A stretch of 64,000 bases of DNA. It comes from an uncultured SAR116 cluster alpha proteobacterium (GTDB lineage: Bacteria; Pseudomonadota; Alphaproteobacteria; Puniceispirillales; Marisalimonadaceae). The notes under the pieces were generated by a model. The model did not search any database. It was given only the letters and a program-made list of their open reading frames with translations, and was not told where the DNA came from. The stretch spans positions 1 to 64,000 of the forward strand of contig CABZCK010000006.1 of assembly GCA_902524215.1 (NCBI GenBank). The letters are read 5' to 3'. A program made the translations under genes and the position numbers. Positions 53,561 through 62,754 of this stretch are shown here, in pieces (positions within the stretch are counted from its first letter, which is position 1; each line of letters opens with the position of its first letter).

Positions 53561-54745
53561 CTAAATAATTTTACTTTTTTCCAATATAGATATTTCATTT
53601 TTTGAATATCCAATTTCAGACAAAATATCGTTATTATCTTGTCCAAGTTGAGGTGCTTCTCTTTTAATTTTTCCACCAGTTTCACTTAATCTTGGAAACA
53701 CATTATGCATGGGTATTTCACCGTCAACTTTTGTATTTAAATTAATTAAAATTTCTCTATCTTTAATATATGGATGTTCTACTAAATCACTAATATCTAA
53801 TACAGGCCCAACTGTAACTCCATTTTGTTTGAAAATTTCTAATAATTCTTTTTGATTATATTTTGACATAAACTCTTCAATGATTGGATCTAGAATATTT
53901 TGATTTTTTACTCTTTTCTCATTATCCAAAAAAAGGTCATTGGCTATAAGGTCTTCTCTTTGGATTACTTTAGCAAGTTTTTCCCACATTGTTTGCATTG
54001 AAGCTGAAAGAGATACATATTTATCGTCTTTTGTTTTATAAATATTTCTGGGTGATGCCACGGGACTTTTATTACCCATTTTTTTAGGCAGTTCTCCAGT
54101 TATTTTATAATGTGCCGCCCAAGGACCAATAATTGAAAATAGTGGCTCGAATAGAGAAAGATCAATAGTCTGACCTCTAGCCTTTTCATTTTTTTGTGCA
54201 AATAATGCAAACATTATCGCAGAAACACCAGATAGTCCTGATATCATATCTGCAAGTGCCGTTGGAGGTAAAAGTGGACCTTGGTTTTCTTCCCCTGTCA
54301 TTGATGCAAATCCGCTCATTCCTTCTACTAAGGATCCATATCCAGGAAAATTTTTATATAATCCAGTTTGACCCCATCCAGAAATTCTCACAATAATTAA
54401 ATTAGGATTTAATGAATCAAAAACTTCTTTTGTGTAACCCCATTTTTCTAAAGTGCCAGGAACAAAATTTTCAATAAATACATCTGCAGTTGAAATAAGT
54501 TTTTTTAAAATTTCAGTCCCTTGTTTAGTTTTTATATTTAATGATAAGCTTCTTTTATTTCTTGAATAAACATGCCACCAGTGCGAAATTTTATTAACTT
54601 TCCAAGTCCTTAAGTCATCACCTTTTTCAGGTCTCTCAACTTTAATGACATCTGCTCCATGATCAGCAAGCATATGTGAAATCATATTCCCCGCAGCTAA
54701 TCTAGATAGATCTAGAACTCTTATTCCGTCAAGAGAAGACGACAT
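53561..54745 (-). CDS. CoA-transferase family III (CaiB/BaiF-like)
   Basis: A 394-residue class III CoA-transferase. It has GIRVLDLSRLAAGNMISHMLADHGADVIKVERPEKGDDLR at the start, RNKRSLSLNIKTKQG near residue 61, and ENFVPGTLEKWGY near 94. ALADMISGLSG near 163 should hold the catalytic Asp. It moves CoA between carboxylic acids. Its ATG overlaps the dehydrogenase stop (TAATG), so activation and 3-hydroxyacyl oxidation are probably steps of one pathway. Confidence 0.94.
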   Translation of the reverse strand: MSSSLDGIRVLDLSRLAAGNMISHMLADHGADVIKVERPEKGDDLRTWKVNKISHWWHVYSRNKRSLSLNIKTKQGTEILKKLISTADVFIENFVPGTLEKWGYTKEVFDSLNPNLIIVRISGWGQTGLYKNFPGYGSLVEGMSGFASMTGEENQGPLLPPTALADMISGLSGVSAIMFALFAQKNEKARGQTIDLSLFEPLFSIIGPWAAHYKITGELPKKMGNKSPVASPRNIYKTKDDKYVSLSASMQTMWEKLAKVIQREDLIANDLFLDNEKRVKNQNILDPIIEEFMSKYNQKELLEIFKQNGVTVGPVLDISDLVEHPYIKDREILINLNTKVDGEIPMHNVFPRLSETGGKIKREAPQLGQDNNDILSEIGYSKNEISILEKSKII

Positions 54746-55686
54746 TAGTCAATTACCTCCTCATTTAAATCTTTTTTTAGTTTTCTGAGTGATTTGAGCA
54801 TATTATTTCTTTTTTGTGCACGTGTGAGTAATTGTTCAGTTGACAATATTTCCCGTCTTTCTTTTTCAAGTTTTATAGCATTAGTTTCAGACCAATCTGG
54901 CAAAATTTTATTGTTTTTTTCCATGTTCAAATACATATTTCCATATCTTTGCATGTAATCTTTAATTCCGCCAGGAGCATTAAGATCTATTGTTTCAAAA
55001 GGTCCCATGAAAGCCCACCTTAAACCCAGACCATTTCTAACAGTAGAATCAATATGATCTGCACTTGCATAACCTTCGCTATACAATTTTACAGCTTCAT
55101 TTAATAGAGCTCCTTGCAATCTATTTAAAATAAAACCATCGATTTCTTTTTTTACATAAACAATAGAAAATCCTATTTTACCAAAAATATCTTTTGTTTT
55201 ATTAATTACTCCTTCAGATGTATTTAAACTAGGAGATATTTCTACACATGGTATTAAATGAGGTGGATTTACTGGATGAGAAATTATACATCTATTTTTA
55301 CCTTTTAAATTTTTAGTAATTAAAGAAATTGGCATGCCTGAAGATGATGAAGATAAAATGACATTTTCTGGACATGAATTATCTAACTTTGAAAACAGTT
55401 CCTGCTTTATTTCAACTATTTCAGGAGAACAATCTTGAATGAATGTACAATTATTACTTAGATAGTTGATATCATGTACAAATTTAATATTTTGAAGGGA
55501 GTCTTCAATATTAATTTTATTATCTATGAATTTTAATTCTTCTAAAAATGTTGCAACTCTTTTTTTAAATTCATTCTCAACATTTTTGTTACTATCATAA
55601 ATTACAACATCAAAACCCTTAGATGAGAAAATAGCAGACCAACTTGAACCAATTAATCCTGCACCAACTATTCCAATCTTTTCCAT
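54745..55686 (-). CDS. 3-hydroxyacyl-CoA dehydrogenase-like (lambda-crystallin type) protein
   Basis: A 313-residue paralogue of the protein at 2721-3647. It shares GIVGAGLIGSSWSAIF, SHPVNPPHLIPCVEI, LNRLQGALLNEAVKLYSEGYAS and DLNAPGGIKD. It oxidises a 3-hydroxy acid or acyl-CoA with NAD. AGAGGATT precedes the ATG. Unlike its paralogue, which pairs with BKACE, this copy is coupled to a class III CoA-transferase, so the two may act on different forms of related substrates. Confidence 0.88.
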   Translation of the reverse strand: MEKIGIVGAGLIGSSWSAIFSSKGFDVVIYDSNKNVENEFKKRVATFLEELKFIDNKINIEDSLQNIKFVHDINYLSNNCTFIQDCSPEIVEIKQELFSKLDNSCPENVILSSSSSGMPISLITKNLKGKNRCIISHPVNPPHLIPCVEISPSLNTSEGVINKTKDIFGKIGFSIVYVKKEIDGFILNRLQGALLNEAVKLYSEGYASADHIDSTVRNGLGLRWAFMGPFETIDLNAPGGIKDYMQRYGNMYLNMEKNNKILPDWSETNAIKLEKERREILSTEQLLTRAQKRNNMLKSLRKLKKDLNEEVID

Positions 55687-55781
55687 TTTAATCCTCTCTA
55701 AATATTTTATTTTGCAAATTTCTTTTTCTAAATATATATAGAACTATTCTATTATATTATAGAAATATTTTTTGGATTATC

Positions 55782-56708
55782 ATGGGACAACTCTTAAACG
55801 GTCAATGGACAAAATCTTCAGTAATTACTAGTGATAAAAGTGGGGCTTTTGTAAGAAAAGAAAGTCAATTTAGAAATTGGATTTCAAAAGAACAAAATTT
55901 TAGACCTGAAAGTAATCGATATCACTTATATGTAAGTTATGCGTGTCCATGGGCGCATAGAGTATTGATAATGCGAGAACTTAAAGATCTTAAAGAGCAT
56001 ATTTCTGTAGATGTTGTACATCCTGACATGATGGAAAATGGTTGGTCATTTAATTCAGATTTTGAAAATGCAAATGGAGATACCCTCTACAATAAAAAAT
56101 ATTTATACGAAATTTATCAATTATGTTCTGACAGGATAAGCACAAAAGTCACAGTACCAATTCTATGGGATAAAAAAACTAAACAAATTGTTAATAATGA
56201 ATCATCTGAAATATTAAGAATTTTTAATTCATCATTCAATGATATCACTAATAATTATAATGACTTTTATCCAGCTAATTTACAAGATGATATTAATAAG
56301 ATTAATCATGAAGTTTACATTAATATTAATAACGGAGTATACAAAACTGGTTTTGCTAAAACCCAGTCCGCTTATGATGAGGCCGTTAAAAGCGTTTTTA
56401 ATACCTTAGATAAAGTAGAAGAAAAACTTAATGGCAATAATTATTTAATTGGTAATCAATTAACAGAGGCTGATATTAGACTTGTTACAACGTTATTAAG
56501 ATTTGATAATGTTTACCATTACCATTTTAAATGTAATTTAAAAAAAATTTCTGATTATAAAAACTTATCTAGGTACTTAGAAAAATTTAAAAAGTTAAAC
56601 TGTATAAAAAGAACAACTTTTAACGATCATATCAAAAGACATTACTTTTTTTCTCACGAAAGCATTAATCCGACTAGGATAATTCCGATTGGTCCAATTA
56701 TTCTTTAA
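55782..56708 (+). CDS. yqjG: glutathionyl-hydroquinone reductase (YqjG/ECM4-type GST)
   Basis: A 308-residue xi-class glutathione transferase. The active-site Cys is in YVSYACPWAHRVLIMREL near residue 56, WDKKTKQIVNNESSEILRIF follows, and the C-terminal helical domain has EADIRLVTTLLRFDNVYHYHFKCNLKKI. It reduces glutathionyl-hydroquinones and protects against quinone stress. The 3' end overlaps the convergent hydrolase by 4 nt. No quinone-degradation gene is nearby. Confidence 0.94.
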   Translation: MGQLLNGQWTKSSVITSDKSGAFVRKESQFRNWISKEQNFRPESNRYHLYVSYACPWAHRVLIMRELKDLKEHISVDVVHPDMMENGWSFNSDFENANGDTLYNKKYLYEIYQLCSDRISTKVTVPILWDKKTKQIVNNESSEILRIFNSSFNDITNNYNDFYPANLQDDINKINHEVYININNGVYKTGFAKTQSAYDEAVKSVFNTLDKVEEKLNGNNYLIGNQLTEADIRLVTTLLRFDNVYHYHFKCNLKKISDYKNLSRYLEKFKKLNCIKRTTFNDHIKRHYFFSHESINPTRIIPIGPIIL

Positions 56709-57469
56709 GATTTATATTTTAAACAAGCTTTCCCAAAGCTTTCAAATAGTTTTTTATTTAAAAAATTTTCTTTTTTCTCAGGATGATATTCAGCATGCCA
56801 TTGAACTGATATACTAAAGCTTGGATAGTTTTTAATACTAATAGCTTCGATTAGACCGTCTTCAGAATTTGCTTCAACCGTAAGGTTATTTCCTAATTTA
56901 TTTATACCCTGTCCATGTAATGAATTAACTATAAAATCGTTTTGATTAATTAATTTTTTAAAGTAGCTATCATCCGTAAAATCAATGCGATGTTTTAATT
57001 TAAAGATTTCCTCTAAAGTTGCATCTTCATTTCTAGGCATGCGATGATCAAATTTACCATCTTGTTGGTGTACCCTATAAAATAATGTGCCCCCAAATGA
57101 AACATTTATCTCTTGTATCCCTCTACAAATGCCAAAAATAGGCATTTTTTTTGATACACATTTAGGTATAATATGTAAAACAGTTCGGTCTCTATCTGGA
57201 TCAATTGGCTCATCGGGAGGAAATTCTGCTGCACCGTAATGATGTGGTTCAACATTAGCCCTTCCTCCAGTTAGTAAAACCCCATGAATATTTTCCAATA
57301 TTTCATCTAGATCATCTATTGAAATACTGGAAGGTATAAGAACAGGAACTACATTTGAAAATTCCATTACAGATTTAACATACCTTTTTCCTGTAGAATG
57401 TGATATTTGTCTTCCATTAAAATTAACAATTTCATTTGTTATAATTCCAACAATCGGTTTAGATGCCAT
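56705..57469 (-). CDS. gamma-glutamyl hydrolase / class I glutamine amidotransferase-like (peptidase C26)
   Basis: A 254-residue PuuD-like protein with LLTGGRANVEPHHYG near residue 80, nucleophile Cys in FGICRGIQEINVSFGGTL near 117, and the His in SVQWHAEYHPE near 226. The Cys-His triad is intact. Members cleave gamma-glutamyl amides such as gamma-glutamyl-GABA in polyamine breakdown. It overlaps the upstream dehalogenase by 11 nt. No other puu genes are visible, so the amide is unknown. Confidence 0.92.
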   Translation of the reverse strand: MASKPIVGIITNEIVNFNGRQISHSTGKRYVKSVMEFSNVVPVLIPSSISIDDLDEILENIHGVLLTGGRANVEPHHYGAAEFPPDEPIDPDRDRTVLHIIPKCVSKKMPIFGICRGIQEINVSFGGTLFYRVHQQDGKFDHRMPRNEDATLEEIFKLKHRIDFTDDSYFKKLINQNDFIVNSLHGQGINKLGNNLTVEANSEDGLIEAISIKNYPSFSISVQWHAEYHPEKKENFLNKKLFESFGKACLKYKS

Positions 57470-58187
57470 TTAAGGTAACCTCTTTTTCACAACCAAGTTT
57501 GTCAGCAAGATCAAAAAAATCATTTGCAACGTAATCCCAATTTTCTGATGGTTTCAAGTCTGATTTTTGATTAACACCGTGTTCTTGAGAACGTAATACA
57601 AAAGCAGTTTTCAATCCAACCATACGAGCTGATGAAAGGTCACTATTATGCGCAGCTACCATCATACATTCATTTGGATTTAATCCTACTTTTTCACATG
57701 CAACCAAATATGCTTCGGGTTGTGGTTTGTAATACCCCACAACTTCAGAGCCTAGTATCATATCCCAATATAGTTCTGAATTTTTAGACATATTTAATAT
57801 AAGTTCAATATTCCCATTTGACTGTGATGCAACTATAAATTTACTTTTTAATCTTAAAAGACCTTTTGAACTATCTTTCCATCCTGGCAATCTATGCCAT
57901 GACTTAACCAACCAATCCCAATCTTCATTTGAAAGGATGTCTAAACCATAATTATTTGAGATATTTTTTAAATTTTCATCGTGTAGAATATCTAGTTTTA
58001 CAAATTCTCTTATTCCAGATCTCACCTTTTCCATAGAAGGCTGATATTCAGCTCGCCAATCATCTGCAAATTGTTTGGAATTTTTTTTAAGGCCGTATTT
58101 TTTTGAAATTAACTCAAAATCTTTTGATATGCCAGATCTCCAATCAACAACTGTACCAAAAACGTCAAATAAAAGTGCCTGTATCAT
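57459..58187 (-). CDS. haloacid dehalogenase, type II
   Basis: A 242-residue HAD enzyme: LLFDVFGTVVDWRSGI at the N-terminus (nucleophile Asp near residue 8), VASQSNGNIEL near 119, KPQPEAYLVACEKVG near 154, and AAHNSDLSSARMVGLKTAFVLR near 178. The ASQSNGN and AAHN motifs are those of L-2-haloacid dehalogenases. It converts 2-haloacids to 2-hydroxyacids, and a 2-hydroxyacid dehydrogenase is encoded nearby at 59943-60962. Confidence 0.9.
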   Translation of the reverse strand: MIQALLFDVFGTVVDWRSGISKDFELISKKYGLKKNSKQFADDWRAEYQPSMEKVRSGIREFVKLDILHDENLKNISNNYGLDILSNEDWDWLVKSWHRLPGWKDSSKGLLRLKSKFIVASQSNGNIELILNMSKNSELYWDMILGSEVVGYYKPQPEAYLVACEKVGLNPNECMMVAAHNSDLSSARMVGLKTAFVLRSQEHGVNQKSDLKPSENWDYVANDFFDLADKLGCEKEVTLNGI

Positions 58188-58268
58188 AATTGCCTACTAA
58201 AGAAAATTTTACTTAACTTCCTTATCATGTTAAATAAATTAGAAATAATTCTATATTCTTAATTCATA

Positions 58269-59186
58269 ATGATAAATATTATTTATAAATCAATTAATAA
58301 TTTACCACTATCTGTTATTGCTCTTTTGTTTATGGTTGTATCTGGAATGTTTGCAGCATCTATGCATTGTTTAATTAGAGTAGCTGCACTTGAAAGTCAT
58401 CCATTTCAAATAGCTTTTTTTAGGACTTTGTTTGTTTTGATTATATTTCTCCCTGTTGTTATGAAGGAAGGATTTAAATCACTTTATGTAGTAAATAAAA
58501 AGCTTCAATTTTCAAGAGCTATTATTGGAAGTGGTGCAATGTGTTGTATGTTTTACGGTATATCCATTACAGAACTTTCAAAGGCTACCGCGCTAATGTT
58601 TACTGTACCAATTTTTTCAACTATTTTAGCTATTTTATTTTTTAAAGAGCAAGTTGGTATTAGAAGATGGACGGCTATGATAGTTGGTTTCATGGGCGCT
58701 ATAATTGTCATTCGACCCGACATTCAGTTAGGTCTTGGTCCATTATTAATTTTATGTGGTTCATTTATATGGTCAATGTCTTTATTAATAGCAAAAAAAT
58801 TAACTAAAACTGAAAGTAATATAAGTATGACTTTTTGGCAGGCTGCTGGATTAATTCCTGCTACTTTAATAGTAGCAATACCATTTTGGTCTACTCCTAA
58901 TTTAGAACAATTATTTTTATTTCTCTTAGTTGCATTAACTGGAACAATGACACATTATTGCTTAAATGCAGCTTTAGCAAAAGCTGATATTTCTTCACTT
59001 CTTCCTTTAGATTACTTGCGATTAATCTGGTCAGTGTCCTTAGGATTTATATTTTTCAATGAGGTACCTTTAATTACAATTTGGATTGGATCAGCAATAA
59101 TAATTTTATCAACTTCTTATATAGCTTATAGGCAAATGAAAAAATCCAAACATCCCCTAATAAACGAATTAAACTCAAACTTATAG
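58269..59186 (+). CDS. EamA/DMT-family transporter
   Basis: A 305-residue protein with ten membrane helices in two EamA halves, including LSKATALMFTVPIFSTILAILFFKEQVGIRRWTAMIVGFMG and ISSLLPLDYLRLIWSVSLGFIFFNEVP. The second half resembles RhaT/S-adenosylmethionine-uptake-like DMT members, but no substrate can be named. It is divergent from the dehalogenase across 81 bp of AT-rich DNA and convergent with the SDR. Confidence 0.9.
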   Translation: MINIIYKSINNLPLSVIALLFMVVSGMFAASMHCLIRVAALESHPFQIAFFRTLFVLIIFLPVVMKEGFKSLYVVNKKLQFSRAIIGSGAMCCMFYGISITELSKATALMFTVPIFSTILAILFFKEQVGIRRWTAMIVGFMGAIIVIRPDIQLGLGPLLILCGSFIWSMSLLIAKKLTKTESNISMTFWQAAGLIPATLIVAIPFWSTPNLEQLFLFLLVALTGTMTHYCLNAALAKADISSLLPLDYLRLIWSVSLGFIFFNEVPLITIWIGSAIIILSTSYIAYRQMKKSKHPLINELNSNL

Positions 59187-59190
59187 AAGT

Positions 59191-59925
59191 TTATCTTCCT
59201 CCAGATATCCTTACAATTGTACCGCACACATAACTTGATTTTTCACTTAGTAACCAAATAACTGTATCTGCAACTTCTTTTGCAAGCCCAACACGACCAA
59301 GGGGAACACTTGGCATAAGCCTTTCTACTCTCGATGCATCACCAGCCTTTGCATGAATATCAGTAGCAATTAATCCAGGCGCAACCGCATTTACTCTTAT
59401 TCCATAAACACCCAACTCTTTTGCCATTCCATACGTTAAAGAATCAACAGCTCCTTTTGACATTGCATAATGAACTAGCTCTCCAGCTCCTCCAATATCA
59501 GCAGCTATAGATGTCATATTTACAATGTTACCTTTTTTTTGCTTAATCATAATTTTTGAACTTTCTTGAGCAACATTAAATGCACCAATAACATTTGTAT
59601 CTATTAACGATTTAAAATCTTTAGGATCTAATTCATGAATTCTAGAAACTGGACCAGTCGTTCCCGCATTATTAAAAACACCATCTAGTGATCCTGCAGT
59701 ATTAACAAAATTTTCAAACATATCTTTTACGGTGCTGTGATTGGATACGTCACATTTTAATAATATTCCTCCACCACCTAACTGTTTTACTTCAGATAAT
59801 GTTGCTTTTGCGGCTTTATCATTTGAATTATAATTTATACCAATAAACATACCTTTTTTTGCTGCTTCAAGGGCTGTAGCTTTCCCAATACCTTGGCTTC
59901 CTCCTGTTATTAATAAATTTTTCAT
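59191..59925 (-). CDS. SDR-family oxidoreductase
   Basis: A 244-residue classical SDR: TGGSQGIGKATALEAAKKG near residue 7, VFNNAGTTGPVSR near 86, Ser in VNMTSIAADIGG near 137, and YAMSKGAV near 153. It resembles 3-oxoacyl-ACP or sugar/polyol reductase types. It lies 17 nt after the 2-hydroxyacid dehydrogenase on the same strand and is probably cotranscribed. Substrate is unknown. Confidence 0.9.
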   Translation of the reverse strand: MKNLLITGGSQGIGKATALEAAKKGMFIGINYNSNDKAAKATLSEVKQLGGGGILLKCDVSNHSTVKDMFENFVNTAGSLDGVFNNAGTTGPVSRIHELDPKDFKSLIDTNVIGAFNVAQESSKIMIKQKKGNIVNMTSIAADIGGAGELVHYAMSKGAVDSLTYGMAKELGVYGIRVNAVAPGLIATDIHAKAGDASRVERLMPSVPLGRVGLAKEVADTVIWLLSEKSSYVCGTIVRISGGR

Positions 59926-59942
59926 ATAGTCTCCTTTATTTT

Positions 59943-60962
59943 TTAAATTATTTTTAATAATTTGGACTTAAATGATGATAATATTTCTTTGTTGATAGGT
60001 CTTTCGGGAATACCCCCACTCAAAATATTTAATAACTGATTCGCTACAAATTCTGACATTTTTTTTCTACTGTCTACAGTAACCCCAGCCATATGAGGTG
60101 TAGCAACAACATTTTTCATTTTTAATAGCTTATGATCAGGATTAGGTGGTTCCTTTTCCCAAACATCTAAACCTGCCCCAGATAGATGTCCATTATTTAA
60201 AAAAGTTTCTAAATCGTCTTCATTATGAATAGAACCTCTTGAAGTTGTAATAAAAAGACTACCCTTTTTCATTTTTGAATAAAAATTTTTATCAATAGAA
60301 TTATGGGTTTCTTTTGTTAGTGGAATATGAACTGAAACTATGTCACTTTTGAAAAGTAATTCATCTAAGTTTGTTTTTTTTGCATTGAATTTGGAAAATC
60401 GTTCATTAGTGATATAAGGATCATAAGCAAGGATGTCGCAATTAAATCCATTTTGACAAATTTCTGCCACCCTAGCTCCAGTATTCCCTAGACCTATTAG
60501 TCCAACTGTTTTTTTAAATAAATTCCTCCCTATAAAATCTTCTCTTGCTCCACTCCAACCTTTTCTTAATAATAAATCAGTTTCTGTAACCCTTTTTAAC
60601 AAGTCAAGCATAAACGCTACAGCATGCTCAGCAACTGCTTCAGCATTCCCTCCAGTTTGATTAACTACAAGAACACCTCTTTTAGTACATGCTTCTACAT
60701 CTATAGTGTCATACCCAGCACCACCAGATGACACTAAAATTAGATTTGGTGTTTTTGATAAAAATTCTTCGTTAACATGAAAAATTTTTGGTACTTCATC
60801 ACGAGCAGCTGAAACTTGAAAGGCATGAGCTGTTTCTAACTCTTTGAAAGATTGTTCAATATTATTACTTTCAATTTTTACAACTTCTATTTTATTTTGA
60901 TTTTCTAAAATTGATATACCTTCTTGAGCAGGTAAATTATCTAAATATACAATTTTCACCAT
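59943..60962 (-). CDS. D-2-hydroxyacid dehydrogenase family protein
   Basis: A 339-residue enzyme with NAD site GLIGLGNTGARVAEI near residue 155, the catalytic Arg in TTSRGSIHNE near 241, Glu in LDVWEKEPPNPDHKL near 270, and His in VATPHMAGVT near 290. It interconverts a 2-hydroxy acid and 2-keto acid. The neighbouring dehalogenase would produce 2-hydroxyacids, which gives a plausible but unproven link. Confidence 0.92.
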   Translation of the reverse strand: MVKIVYLDNLPAQEGISILENQNKIEVVKIESNNIEQSFKELETAHAFQVSAARDEVPKIFHVNEEFLSKTPNLILVSSGGAGYDTIDVEACTKRGVLVVNQTGGNAEAVAEHAVAFMLDLLKRVTETDLLLRKGWSGAREDFIGRNLFKKTVGLIGLGNTGARVAEICQNGFNCDILAYDPYITNERFSKFNAKKTNLDELLFKSDIVSVHIPLTKETHNSIDKNFYSKMKKGSLFITTSRGSIHNEDDLETFLNNGHLSGAGLDVWEKEPPNPDHKLLKMKNVVATPHMAGVTVDSRKKMSEFVANQLLNILSGGIPERPINKEILSSFKSKLLKII

Positions 60963-61060
60963 TTTATTTATCTGTTTTTATTTTCTTAAGAAATTTATTG
61001 TTAAAGTTAGTCTTTATAATATACGGTTAATAATCAATATTTTTTTTAGTTTTAAGATTT

Positions 61061-61438
61061 ATGATCAAAAGAATTCAAATACCTGATATTTTACAACCAG
61101 TAAGTCACTATTGTCATGTTGTGGAATCAAATAACATAATTTGGATATCAGGTTTAGTTGGAATGAATTATGATAATTCAATTCCAGAAAATACAAAAGA
61201 TCAATTTGATATTGCAATGAGAGATTTTGATACTTGTTTAAAAGCTGCTGGTGGAGATTTTTCATCTGTTACAAAGGTCAGAGTTTTTTTAACTAATATA
61301 AATGATAGAAAAATTATTAATCCAAAAAGAATTGAATATTTTGGGGAACACAAACCTGCTTCTACTTTATTAGAAGTAAGTGCTTTAGTAGATCCTCGAA
61401 TGAAAGTTGAAATTGAGGCTGAGGCAATAAAACTTTAA
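61061..61438 (+). CDS. RidA family deaminase
   Basis: A 125-residue YjgF/YER057c/UK114 protein: VESNNIIWISGLVGMNYD near residue 22, a QFDIAMRDFDTCLKAAGGDFSSVTKVRVFLTNI core, and PASTLLEVSALVDPRMKVEIEAEAI with the conserved region that normally holds Arg105-type contacts. RidA hydrolyses reactive enamines and imines. Its TAA overlaps the amidase ATG (TAATG), so it may handle a labile amidase product. Confidence 0.93.
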   Translation: MIKRIQIPDILQPVSHYCHVVESNNIIWISGLVGMNYDNSIPENTKDQFDIAMRDFDTCLKAAGGDFSSVTKVRVFLTNINDRKIINPKRIEYFGEHKPASTLLEVSALVDPRMKVEIEAEAIKL

Positions 61439-62745
61439 TGAACCTAACAAATTTAAATGCGTTTGAAATTTTAAAGTTATTTAACTCCAATAAACTCAGT
61501 GTCGTTGAATATGTTTCTGAGTTAATAAGCCACATAAAATTAAGAGAGCCAAGTGTTGAAGCATGGGCTTTTTTAAATGAAGATTTAGTTAAGAATTACG
61601 CAAAAACAATTGATGAAAAACGATCTAACAATTTGCAAAAATCTTTTGCCGGGATTCCCATAGGAATAAAAGACATTATTGACACTAGAGACTTTCCAAC
61701 AGAAAATGGTTCAAAAACTTGTTTAGGTAGAAAACCCAAAGAAGACGCTCACCTTGTAAAATTGTTACGAGAAAATGATATCATTATATTTGGTAAATGC
61801 GTCACAACTGAATTTGCATTATCAGCTCCAGGAAAAACAAAAAACCCAAATGACCTTGAATGTACACCTGGTGGTTCTTCATCGGGATCAGCTGCCGCTG
61901 TAGCCGACAAAATGATACCAACATCAATTGGAACTCAAACTGGAGGATCAGTTTTAAGACCTGCTTCATTTAATGGAATAATTGGTTTTAAGCCAACTTT
62001 TGGATCTATTTCAAGATCAGGTATTTCTCCAATTTCTTATCGATTAGATCATCCGGGAGTTTATGCAAGATGTATTGAGGATATTAGAATTATTTCTAAT
62101 TTAATCATTTCATATGATGAAAATGATTATGACATGATTAAAAATTTGTCTTTAAAAGAAAATATTGTTGAAAAATCTGATTATAAATTTGCTTTTGTAA
62201 AAGGACCTGCGTGGCCTAAAGGTGATGAAGATATGAAGGAAAACTTTGAAGAATTTATAAGCAAAAGCAAATTGAATATTACTGAAATAAATTTACCTGA
62301 AACTTTTGATAATGCTCTTCATCATCATGAGATAATAATGAATGGTGGAATATATTCATCTCTAAAAAAAGTTTATAAAGATGATAAAAAAAATTTGCAC
62401 CCCTATACAATAACTAGAATTGAAAATGGACTTAATCAAAATGCTTCCGATTATGTTGATTCTATTGAGAGTGCGAAAAAAATGAAGTTTGATTTAAATA
62501 CAATTTTCAAAAAGTTTGATGCAATCATTACTCCAGCAGCTCCTGGTGAAGCACCTAGAGACCTCTCAACAACTGGCAATGCTATGTTTAATGGATATTG
62601 GACTATGATGGGTGTTCCTGCGATAAGTTTACCTTTATTAAAAGGAAAGAACTCACTGCCGATAGGCGTCCAAATAATAACTCCGTGGAAGAAAGATAAT
62701 TTACTTCTTAAGATTTCGGATGCTATATTAAAAGATTATCAATAA
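61438..62745 (+). CDS. amidase (amidase signature family)
   Basis: A 435-residue amidase with the Ser-cisSer-Lys triad visible: Lys in PIGIKDIIDT near residue 78, cis-Ser in TPGGSSSGSAAAV near 149, and Ser in GTQTGGSVLRPASFNGIIGFKP near 170. It hydrolyses a carboxamide. It is not adjacent to gatB/gatC, so it is not GatA. It is coupled to RidA, pointing to a nitrogen-salvage role. Confidence 0.93.
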   Translation: MNLTNLNAFEILKLFNSNKLSVVEYVSELISHIKLREPSVEAWAFLNEDLVKNYAKTIDEKRSNNLQKSFAGIPIGIKDIIDTRDFPTENGSKTCLGRKPKEDAHLVKLLRENDIIIFGKCVTTEFALSAPGKTKNPNDLECTPGGSSSGSAAAVADKMIPTSIGTQTGGSVLRPASFNGIIGFKPTFGSISRSGISPISYRLDHPGVYARCIEDIRIISNLIISYDENDYDMIKNLSLKENIVEKSDYKFAFVKGPAWPKGDEDMKENFEEFISKSKLNITEINLPETFDNALHHHEIIMNGGIYSSLKKVYKDDKKNLHPYTITRIENGLNQNASDYVDSIESAKKMKFDLNTIFKKFDAIITPAAPGEAPRDLSTTGNAMFNGYWTMMGVPAISLPLLKGKNSLPIGVQIITPWKKDNLLLKISDAILKDYQ

Positions 62746-62754
62746 CTTAACTAA

